The notes beneath the pieces were generated by a model. That model did no database searches. It saw only the letters and a list, made by a program, of their open reading frames with translations, and had not been told where the DNA came from. From Peptostreptococcaceae bacterium (GTDB lineage: Bacteria > Bacillota > Clostridia > Peptostreptococcales > Anaerovoracaceae), in the NCBI GenBank assembly GCA_016650115.1, contig JAENWI010000123.1, positions 1-5,037 on the forward strand: DNA of 5,037 nt, written 5' to 3'. Each line of letters begins with the position of its first letter. Positions within the stretch are counted from its first letter, which is position 1. Shown one piece after another: positions 1 to 5,037 of the stretch. The position numbers and the translations under genes are program-made.

Positions 1-9
1 AATTAATAT

Positions 10-38
10 TTGATATTTGAGTTTAACAATGTTATACT
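10..38 (+). promoter_or_regulatory. Sigma-A-type extended -10 promoter of the EF-G-like gene
   Basis: A -35 element TTGATA (10-15, one mismatch to TTGACA) and a -10 element TATACT (33-38, one mismatch to TATAAT) are separated by exactly 17 bases. A TG dinucleotide sits one base upstream of the -10 (30-31), giving an extended -10. Transcription would start near 45, leaving a leader of about 29 bases before the start codon, just long enough for the ribosome binding site. The match is good in all three parts, but AT-rich DNA gives chance matches, so this remains a prediction. Confidence 0.65.
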
Positions 39-60
39 TCAATTAATTCAATAAAAAAAT

Positions 61-66
61 AGGAGG
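61..66 (+). promoter_or_regulatory. Ribosome binding site of the EF-G-like gene
   Basis: AGGAGG lies seven bases upstream of the ATG at 74. This near-perfect Shine-Dalgarno sequence fixes the start codon and suggests efficient translation. Confidence 0.9.
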
Positions 67-73
67 TCTAAAT

Positions 74-2020
74 ATGAAGGGCTATAAAAGCGACACTATC
101 AGAAACGTTGCACTAGTTGGACATGGAGGGTGTGGAAAAACTACATTCTTGGAGGCTGCACTACTTGCAACAGGCGTTATTAACAGGCTAGGAAAAGTTG
201 AAGACGGAAACACAGTATCTGACTATGACAAGATGGAAATAGAAAAAGGATACTCAATCAGTACTTCGATAGTGCCAGTTGAATATAACAAAGTTAAGAT
301 TAATTTTATTGACACTCCCGGGTTTTTTGACTTCGTAGGCGAAGTTAATTCAGCAATGAGAGCTGTCGAAGCAGCAGTTATCTTGGTTGATGCTTCTGCG
401 GGAATCCAGGTAGGGACTGAAAAGGCTTGGAACACATGTAACGAATTTGACGTTCCCAGATTTTTTCTTCTAAGTAAAATTGACAAAGAAAATGTGGATA
501 CCGGAAAAGTTGTAGAACAGTTAAAAGAGAAATTTGGTGTTTCAGTAGTTACTTTTGATGACAAAGAGTCATTAAACGAAGCTATCGCAGAAACATCCGA
601 AGAACTACTGGAAAAGTTTTTTTCGGGAGAACCGTTTACAGAAGAGGAATTCAAGACAGGACTGCATAACGGTATTAAATCTGGTGATATAGCACCAATT
701 TTACAAAGCTCATCCATAAAAGGGACAGGTATTAAAGCGGTTATGGATGCAATAATAAAATATATTCCTACTGCTGCTGAACATAAAGATTATATAGGAG
801 TAGATATTAATGGAAATGAAATTATAAGAAAAGTAGATTCTGCGGCACCAGCCTCTGGATTTGTATTTAAAACGATTGCAGATCCATTTCTTGGAAAAAT
901 CTCTTTAGTGAAGGTGATTTCAGGCAAATTTAAACCTGGGCAGGAGATATATAACCCTAAATCAGTCAAAATTGAGAAACTGGGAGCCATGTTTTTCTTG
1001 AGAGGCAAAACTCAGGGGGACTCATCAGAAGTGGAAGCCGGAGATATCGTTGCTGTGGCAAAACTACAGTTCACACATACCGGAGATACACTTTGCGATA
1101 AGGCAAATCAGATAACATATCCGCCAATTAAATTTCCAGAGCCTTCCCTGTATCTGGCAGTAGAACCAAAGGTAAAGGGAGATGACGAGAAAATAAGTAC
1201 AGGGCTTCACAGACTGATGGAGGAAGACCCTTCATTCAGGCTCGAAAGAAATTCGGAAACTCATCAAACACTATTGGGAGGACAGGGAGAAATTCAAATT
1301 GGAATAATCAAGGCGAAACTGAAAGAAAAGTTCTCCACAGAAGTCGTTGCTGTTGAACAAAAAATCGCGTTTAGAGAAACGATTAAAGGGTCTTCAGATG
1401 TTCAGGGAAAACACAAAAAGCAATCTGGGGGAGCCGGACAATACGGGGATGTGCATATTAAGTTTTCGCCTTCAAAAGAAGAATTTGAATTCGAAGAAAA
1501 ACTTTTTGGCGGTTCAATACCAAAGAATTATGTGCCGGCAGTTGAAAAAGGACTGAGAGAATGCACAGAGAAGGGTCCTCTTGCAGGACGCAAGGTTGTA
1601 GGTGTGAAGGCGGTTTTGTATGATGGTTCGTACCATGATGTAGATTCAAATGAAATGGCCTTTAAAATCGCAGCATCTCTGGCATTTAAAAAGGGTATTG
1701 TGGAAGCGAAACCTTGTTTGCTGGAACCAATTATGCATGTAGAAATATTTGTCCCTGATGATTACATGGGTGATGTTATGGGGGATATGAACAAGAGAAG
1801 AGGGAAAATACTCGGTATGGAACCTCAGACCGGCGGCATACAAAAGGTAATGGCAGAAGCTCCTCAAGCAGAGCTGTTTGATTATGCAATTACACTTCGT
1901 TCCATGACCCAGGCCCGAGGAAATTTCACGATGAAATTTAATCGTTATGAGGAATTACCAATTCATCAGGCGGAAAAAATCATAGCGAAGCATAAAGCAG
2001 AAGAGGAAGCAGGACATTAG
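74..2020 (+). CDS. Elongation factor G-like GTPase (EF-G paralogue) with shortened G' domain
   Basis: This is a translational GTPase of the EF-G family, expected to act on the ribosome in the cytoplasm. EF-G drives tRNA-mRNA translocation or, with ribosome recycling factor, subunit splitting. All family domains appear in order: G domain (about 1-235), domain II (about 257-340), III (about 355-430), IV (about 431-548) and V (about 549-640). Domain IV carries the SGGAGQYGDV stretch (451-460) and the conserved GSYHDVDS tip (518-525). The HKKQSGG form (447-453) fits the EF-G-like/EF-G2 branch rather than housekeeping FusA or TetM-type ribosome protection proteins. The P-loop GHGGCGKT (16-23) is intact. 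Deviations are Ser61 for the switch I Thr, DTPGF (80-84) with Phe for the catalytic His, SKID (134-137) for NKxD, and SSI (213-215) for SAL. At 648 residues it is about 43 shorter than the usual 690; the loss lies after Phe161, in the G' insert. It stands alone, not in a str operon. Family assignment is firm; the cellular role is not. Automated pipelines would probably label it fusA, but I treat it as a paralogue. Confidence 0.93.
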   Translation: MKGYKSDTIRNVALVGHGGCGKTTFLEAALLATGVINRLGKVEDGNTVSDYDKMEIEKGYSISTSIVPVEYNKVKINFIDTPGFFDFVGEVNSAMRAVEAAVILVDASAGIQVGTEKAWNTCNEFDVPRFFLLSKIDKENVDTGKVVEQLKEKFGVSVVTFDDKESLNEAIAETSEELLEKFFSGEPFTEEEFKTGLHNGIKSGDIAPILQSSSIKGTGIKAVMDAIIKYIPTAAEHKDYIGVDINGNEIIRKVDSAAPASGFVFKTIADPFLGKISLVKVISGKFKPGQEIYNPKSVKIEKLGAMFFLRGKTQGDSSEVEAGDIVAVAKLQFTHTGDTLCDKANQITYPPIKFPEPSLYLAVEPKVKGDDEKISTGLHRLMEEDPSFRLERNSETHQTLLGGQGEIQIGIIKAKLKEKFSTEVVAVEQKIAFRETIKGSSDVQGKHKKQSGGAGQYGDVHIKFSPSKEEFEFEEKLFGGSIPKNYVPAVEKGLRECTEKGPLAGRKVVGVKAVLYDGSYHDVDSNEMAFKIAASLAFKKGIVEAKPCLLEPIMHVEIFVPDDYMGDVMGDMNKRRGKILGMEPQTGGIQKVMAEAPQAELFDYAITLRSMTQARGNFTMKFNRYEELPIHQAEKIIAKHKAEEEAGH

Positions 2021-2065
2021 GTAAAATTATTTATTAAACGGTTACTTAATAGACAGTTGCTTATT

Positions 2066-2109
2066 AAATACGGAGGTGGATAGATATATCCACTTCCGTA
2101 TTTTTTTTT
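2066..2109 (+). terminator. Strong rho-independent terminator after the EF-G-like gene
   Basis: A 17-base-pair stem (2066-2082 with 2087-2103) contains one G-U wobble and closes on a four-base loop GATA. It is followed by an uninterrupted T run (2101-2109). The GC-rich middle of the stem (CGGAGGTGG) and the T tract make this a textbook intrinsic terminator. It ends the EF-G-like unit 46 bases after its stop and insulates radA, which has its own promoter. Confidence 0.92.
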
Positions 2110-2113
2110 ATGA

Positions 2114-2142
2114 TAGACAAAAGGAAAAGCTTTTGTTATATT
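2114..2142 (+). promoter_or_regulatory. Sigma-A-type extended -10 promoter of radA
   Basis: TAGACA (2114-2119, one mismatch to TTGACA) and TATATT (2137-2142, one mismatch to TATAAT) are spaced by 17 bases, with an extended -10 TG at 2134-2135. Transcription should begin near 2149. The promoter starts immediately after the terminator T run, supporting independent transcription of radA. An overlapping TATTAT (2139-2144) is an alternative -10 but gives a 19-base spacer. Confidence 0.6.
2117..2136. repeat. 7-bp inverted repeat inside the radA promoter spacer
   Basis: ACAAAAG (2117-2123) is perfectly inverted as CTTTTGT (2130-2136) around a six-base centre. The repeat fills the space between the predicted -35 and -10 and touches both, a position where a bound repressor would block RNA polymerase. 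I do not recognise it as the site of a known regulator, and its low complexity means chance is a real possibility. Confidence 0.35.
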
Positions 2143-2149
2143 ATACATA

Positions 2150-2163
2150 AGAACGAATGTTTG
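2150..2163. promoter_or_regulatory. Candidate LexA (SOS) box upstream of radA
   Basis: AGAACGAATGTTTG matches the Gram-positive LexA/DinR operator pattern CGAAC-N4-GTTCG (degenerate form CGAACRNRYGTTYC) in the GAAC-N4-GTTY core. It differs at the first base (A for C) and has T in the degenerate GTTY position. It lies at the predicted transcription start and ahead of the ribosome binding site, a typical repressor position. RadA is a recombination protein, so SOS control would make sense. A single short near-match is not proof. Confidence 0.4.
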
Positions 2164-2177
2164 CATTAGAATTAATT

Positions 2178-2185
2178 AAGGGGGG
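2178..2185 (+). promoter_or_regulatory. Ribosome binding site that fixes the radA start
   Basis: AAGGGGGG ends seven bases before the ATG at 2193. It decides against the in-frame ATG at 2157, which has no Shine-Dalgarno sequence, lies just downstream of the predicted transcription start, and would put this purine run inside the coding region. Confidence 0.8.
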
Positions 2186-2192
2186 TAGACAT

Positions 2193-3563
2193 ATGGTAAA
2201 GAAGGCAAAAACTGTTTTTGTATGTCAGGATTGTGGTTTTGAAAGTGCCAAATGGATGGGGCAATGTATTTGCGGGGCATGGAATACGATGATAGAGGAA
2301 AAAATCGTCGAAATAAATGAGGATGATTCCAGAAGAAGAGTGGATCCTTTCAGGGAGTTGAAGGCCGTCAGCCTGTCTCAGGTGAAATCCGGCCAGTTTT
2401 CCAGAATCGATACAGGCATCGGAGAATTCAACAGAGTTCTTGGGGGTGGACTGGTGAAAGGCTCTCTTGTCCTTATTTCCGGAGAACCGGGTATAGGAAA
2501 ATCCACATTGATTATTCAAGCGGCCGCTAAAATAGCAGAACAGAATAAAAAGGTTTTGTATGTTACTGGTGAGGAGTCGGAGGAGCAGATTAAAATCAGA
2601 ACGGATAGGGTTTGTTCAGGGAATCTGGACAATTTGTTTTTGCTTGCTGAAACCAATATTGAAAATATTATTCATGTACAAGAGCAGATGAAACCGGATT
2701 TTATGATAATAGATTCTATTCAAACCATGTACTCAGATGGAATAGAATCTGCCCCGGGGAGCGTATCTCAAGTCAGGGCATGCGGAAATTATCTAATGAA
2801 GGTTGGAAAAACAAAAAATATTCCAATATTCATTGTGGCTCATGTAACCAAAAATGGTGAACTGGCCGGACCCAAAATCATTGAACATTTAGTAGACTGC
2901 GTTCTCAGTTTTACAGGGGAACGAAATCAGGAACTCAGGATTCTGAGATCCATGAAAAATAGATTTGGTACAACCAGTGAAATCGGCGCTTTTGAAATGG
3001 AGGAAGCTGGATTGCTGGAAATAGATAATCTTTCGCGAAGCTTTTTGGAAGGAATGGAGGAAGGTGTTGAAGGGGCCGTGGCTACGGCCATATATGAGGG
3101 AACCAGACCTTTATTGCTTGAAGTACAGGCATTGACCACCCCGACAAATATTGGCTTTGCCAGAAGGACTGCTGTGGGCGTAGAACTTTCAAGATTAAAT
3201 ATGATATTGGCTGTGCTTGAGAGGAAGACAGGAACATCTTTTATAAATACGGATGTATATGTAAATATTGTGGGTGGATTGAAACCAGAGGGGACTTCAA
3301 TTGACCTGGCGGTTGCATTGGCTGTTTATTCTTCCCAGAGGGGTATTGTTTGCCCTTCTAGAACCCTGACTATTGGTGAAATTGGGCTGACTGGAGATTT
3401 GAGATCTGTTCAGAACATTGATAAAATTATCAGGGAAGCCTCAAGAATGGGCTTTGAAAAAGTAATACTTCCGGAAAAAAACGCCGCTAAGATTAGCGAC
3501 GCACCCAAAAATCTGAAAATGATAGGGGCTAAAAGTATTCGTGATGCAATCAGAAGTCTTTAA
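2193..3563 (+). CDS. radA: DNA repair protein RadA (Sms), branch-migration ATPase
   Basis: RadA is a RecA-related, DnaB-like hexameric ATPase that promotes branch migration of recombination intermediates with RecA and takes part in repair and transformation. The 456 residues match the usual length (about 455-460). Order of parts: N-terminal zinc finger (Cys11, Cys14, Cys25, Cys27); RecA-like ATPase core with Walker A GEPGIGKST (97-105), Walker B ending at Asp174 in MIIDSIQT, and the diagnostic KNRFG motif (255-259); then a Lon-protease-like C-terminal domain (about 300-456) with GGLKPEGTSIDLAVALA (361-377). The start at 2193 gives the usual MVKKAKTVFVCQDCG opening. Two oddities: the second zinc half-site is CxC rather than CxxC, and the Lon-like loop reads EGTSIDL where Bacillus RadA has DEPAIDL. 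The gene has its own promoter and a possible LexA box. It is not next to clpC or disA, its frequent neighbours in Bacilli. The identification is firm. Confidence 0.97.
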   Translation: MVKKAKTVFVCQDCGFESAKWMGQCICGAWNTMIEEKIVEINEDDSRRRVDPFRELKAVSLSQVKSGQFSRIDTGIGEFNRVLGGGLVKGSLVLISGEPGIGKSTLIIQAAAKIAEQNKKVLYVTGEESEEQIKIRTDRVCSGNLDNLFLLAETNIENIIHVQEQMKPDFMIIDSIQTMYSDGIESAPGSVSQVRACGNYLMKVGKTKNIPIFIVAHVTKNGELAGPKIIEHLVDCVLSFTGERNQELRILRSMKNRFGTTSEIGAFEMEEAGLLEIDNLSRSFLEGMEEGVEGAVATAIYEGTRPLLLEVQALTTPTNIGFARRTAVGVELSRLNMILAVLERKTGTSFINTDVYVNIVGGLKPEGTSIDLAVALAVYSSQRGIVCPSRTLTIGEIGLTGDLRSVQNIDKIIREASRMGFEKVILPEKNAAKISDAPKNLKMIGAKSIRDAIRSL

Positions 3564-3565
3564 CA

Positions 3566-3597
3566 AAAGCTTATGCTGCAGCAAGATTTATTTTTTT
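3566..3597. terminator. Possible weak terminator between convergent radA and kinase genes
   Basis: AAAGCTT (3566-3572) pairs with AAGATTT (3583-3589) apart from one mismatch, around a centre that includes the palindrome TGCTGCAGCA (3574-3583). A T-rich tract (3587-3597) follows on the + strand, as expected for terminating radA. On the minus strand only a short CTTTTG follows, so termination of the kinase gene here is less convincing. The stem is AT-rich and imperfect, and the T tract overlaps the last kinase codons. Confidence 0.4.
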
Positions 3598-4994
3598 AAT
3601 TCGAACCAGAACATACTTCCTTTGCCAAGCCGACTCTCGACCCCATATTTACCTGAATGTTGGTTAATGATTTCTTTAACAATAGATAAGCCTAATCCAC
3701 TTCCTGTTGTAGTTCTTACATGATTTGTACTGGCTTTATAATATCTGTCCCAAATGCTGGCAAGCTCTTTTTTAGAGATTCCCATACCGTGGTCCAGCAC
3801 CTGGCAACGGATACAATCTGATTTTTCAATAATTGTGATGATTACAGTTTTATCCTCACCGCAGTATTTTACACCATTATTGATCAGGTTGGAAAAAACC
3901 TGCAGTATTTTAGCTCTGTCAGCGTAAACTTCAACAGAGACAGGTGCTTCGAAAACGATTTGATAACCCTCATTCTCAACGAGCAGACTATATGAGTCAA
4001 GCAGCCCTTTAACAGCGGCTACTAAATCAAAGTTAGATTTTTCAATAGAAAACACGCCAGATTGCATTTTAGACAGAGTAAGCATATCATCAACAAGAAG
4101 ATCCAACCTGTCCGCCTCATCAATAATTATTTTGATATGTTCCTTTCTTTTTTCCGGATTATCACCTGAAAGATCTCGTATCATCTCAGCATAGGACTTG
4201 ACCATTGTAAGTGGTGTTCTAAGTTCATGGGATACGTTGGCAATGAGATCCTTCTGTAATAAGTAGGTTTTTTCCAATTCTAGAGAAGTATATGTCAGAG
4301 TATCTGCTAAATCAATAATTTCCGAATAATGGCCTCCCTGGAATTTAATTTTGTAATTGCCCTTAGAAAGTTCTCTCGCCGAATTTGTAATACTTCTTAT
4401 AGGTTGAGAAATTCGGTTTGATAAATAAAATGAAATGATAAAGGCTAAAAGAAGAGAGATCACTGTTACATAAAAAAGCTGATCCCTTAAAATCCCCACA
4501 GTTGATTCAACAGGGAATAATGGTGCAAAAATATACAGGATAATGTCTGAGCCGTTTTCCCTATGAAGAAAGGTGGCGTAAGCAAGGGTGTTTGTGCCTG
4601 TTGTGGATTCGGGAATGATCAATGAAGAATTAAGGCTGTTGTTGTTTATAAGCTCTTGCTTTACCATTTCCATTTCTTTTATATAACCATAAGGTTTTCT
4701 AACTTCAGCATCCACCGGTGAAAAAACGATAGTGCCATCAGATGTTTCTATATGGATATACAAATCGTTTGTAAAGGAAACACTTCTAATGGTTTCAATA
4801 AAATCATCCTGCCCGTACTGAGAGGCAATAATAGAAGCAAGTTTCGTGGTTTCTGAGACTTTCATTGCCTGATAGTAATTATTTAAGAAGAAAATCTGTA
4901 AAAACCATAAAACTATCATTAAAAAGGCAGCAAAAGAAATAAAATATGCCCAAAGTTTAAAGGTTATGCTTTTTCTGTCAAAATTAAACTTCAA
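3588..4994 (-). CDS. Two-component sensor histidine kinase, HAMP-containing, membrane-bound
   Basis: This protein senses a signal outside the membrane, autophosphorylates on histidine and passes the phosphate to the response regulator encoded just upstream. It has 468 residues. The parts are a first membrane helix (about 12-37), an extracytoplasmic sensor region of about 130 residues (38-170), a second helix (about 173-191), and a HAMP linker (about 192-243). Then come the dimerisation/phosphoacceptor domain with H-box NVSHELRTPLT (His256) and the ATP-binding domain. The latter shows N-box NLINNGVKY (369-377, Asn373), G1 DHGMGI (401-406), F-box IWDRYYK (414-420) and G2 TGSGLGLSIV (430-439). 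All catalytic motifs are present, so it should be active. The H-box is of the EnvZ/PhoR class, matching an OmpR-type partner. The start is a TTG, chosen because it places the first helix correctly and follows a purine-rich site; no ATG lies nearby. The sensor region gives no ligand clue, so I assign no symbol. Confidence 0.93.
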   Translation of the reverse strand: MKFNFDRKSITFKLWAYFISFAAFLMIVLWFLQIFFLNNYYQAMKVSETTKLASIIASQYGQDDFIETIRSVSFTNDLYIHIETSDGTIVFSPVDAEVRKPYGYIKEMEMVKQELINNNSLNSSLIIPESTTGTNTLAYATFLHRENGSDIILYIFAPLFPVESTVGILRDQLFYVTVISLLLAFIISFYLSNRISQPIRSITNSARELSKGNYKIKFQGGHYSEIIDLADTLTYTSLELEKTYLLQKDLIANVSHELRTPLTMVKSYAEMIRDLSGDNPEKRKEHIKIIIDEADRLDLLVDDMLTLSKMQSGVFSIEKSNFDLVAAVKGLLDSYSLLVENEGYQIVFEAPVSVEVYADRAKILQVFSNLINNGVKYCGEDKTVIITIIEKSDCIRCQVLDHGMGISKKELASIWDRYYKASTNHVRTTTGSGLGLSIVKEIINQHSGKYGVESRLGKGSMFWFELKK

Positions 4995-5037
4995 ATTTGT
5001 ATCCTACCCCTCTTAATGTGACGATGAAGTCCCTGTA
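4984..5037 (-). CDS. Response regulator, OmpR/PhoB family (C-terminal end only, runs off the window)
   Basis: The minus strand from the window edge encodes YRDFIVTLRGVGYKFEV and then TAA (4984-4986). The VTLRGVGYKFE ending is the signature of the last beta-hairpin of the OmpR/PhoB winged-helix DNA-binding domain. Only 17 codons are present; the receiver domain and most of the DNA-binding domain lie beyond the right edge. The gene precedes the kinase and overlaps it by 11 bases in a different frame, so the pair is co-transcribed and probably translationally coupled. The partnership with the kinase is inferred from this arrangement. The specific regulator (target genes, signal) cannot be told from this fragment. 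Confidence 0.88.
   Translation of the reverse strand, partial: YRDFIVTLRGVGYKFEV
5002..5013 (-). promoter_or_regulatory. Ribosome binding site of the kinase, inside the response regulator gene
   Basis: On the minus strand, AGAGGGGTAGGA ends seven bases before the TTG start at 4994. The site lies within the RGVG codons of the response regulator. It supports the TTG as the true start and translation coupled to the upstream gene. Confidence 0.6.

Noticed and set aside
223..717. Open frame of 164 codons on the minus strand inside the EF-G-like gene
   Set aside because: It lies wholly antisense to a strongly conserved coding region, has low-complexity Ser-rich translation, no recognisable domain and no ribosome binding site. 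It is a shadow frame.
74..2020. TetM-type ribosome protection (tetracycline resistance) protein
   Set aside because: Domain IV has the EF-G-like HKKQSGGAGQYGDV and GSYHDVDS segments rather than the TetM-type domain IV sequence, and overall similarity follows EF-G-like proteins.
74..2020. EF-G-like gene as a pseudogene because of altered GTPase motifs and missing residues
   Set aside because: The frame is intact over 648 codons, with a good promoter, ribosome binding site and terminator, and domains II-V are well conserved. This fits a functional divergent paralogue better than decay.
2157..2192. In-frame upstream ATG that would extend RadA by 12 residues
   Set aside because: It has no ribosome binding site, lies only a few bases from the predicted transcription start and overlaps the LexA-like box. 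The ATG at 2193 has an excellent AAGGGGGG site and gives the family's normal N-terminus.
2172..2519. Open frame of 115 codons on the minus strand over the start of radA
   Set aside because: It is antisense to the conserved RadA N-terminus and runs through its promoter-proximal region, with no family resemblance in the translation.
3541..3723. Open frame of 60 codons on the plus strand across the radA/kinase junction
   Set aside because: It overlaps the end of radA and runs antisense to the kinase ATP-binding domain. It has no convincing ribosome binding site and no recognisable protein features.
3809..3820. CIRC (Cys394/Cys397) in the kinase ATP-binding domain as a metal or redox site
   Set aside because: Two cysteines alone in a beta-strand of the ATPase domain, with no further ligands, do not support a metal site.
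4220..4245. Kinase defect from non-consensus residues (Gly374 in the N-box, His402 in the G1 box)
   Set aside because: The essential residues His256, Asn373, Asp401 and the glycine-rich G2 box are all present. These substitutions are within normal family variation.

Overview
The window looks like chromosomal DNA from a low-GC Gram-positive bacterium, most likely a member of the Clostridia or a relative. The evidence is the AT-rich intergenic DNA, strong AGGAGG-type ribosome binding sites, extended -10 promoters of the Gram-positive kind, and protein sequences that resemble Firmicutes families. I cannot name a genus. There are no RNA genes, insertion sequences, CRISPR arrays or phage genes.

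Layout: (1) 1-2109 is a self-contained transcription unit: promoter, ribosome binding site, one gene for an elongation factor G-like GTPase, and a strong intrinsic terminator. (2) 2110-3563 is a second rightward unit carrying radA. Its leader holds an extended -10 promoter, a short inverted repeat between -35 and -10, and a candidate LexA (SOS) box near the predicted transcription start. (3) 3588-5037 is read leftward. It holds a membrane sensor histidine kinase and, running off the right edge, the last 17 codons of an OmpR/PhoB-family response regulator. The regulator lies upstream and overlaps the kinase by 11 bases, so the two form a classic two-component operon. radA and the kinase converge with 24 bases between their stop codons.

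Functionally these are three independent modules: translation factor paralogue, recombination/repair, and signal transduction. Nothing joins them into a single system. The most unusual gene is the EF-G-like protein. It keeps all five EF-G domains but lacks about 43 residues of the G' insert, and it departs from consensus at several GTPase motifs: Phe for the catalytic His of G3, SKID for NKxD, SSI for SAL, and Ser for the switch I Thr. The next most interesting points are the candidate SOS box ahead of radA and the one-residue-shortened zinc finger (CxC) in RadA. I see no clear sign of a wholly new multi-gene system.
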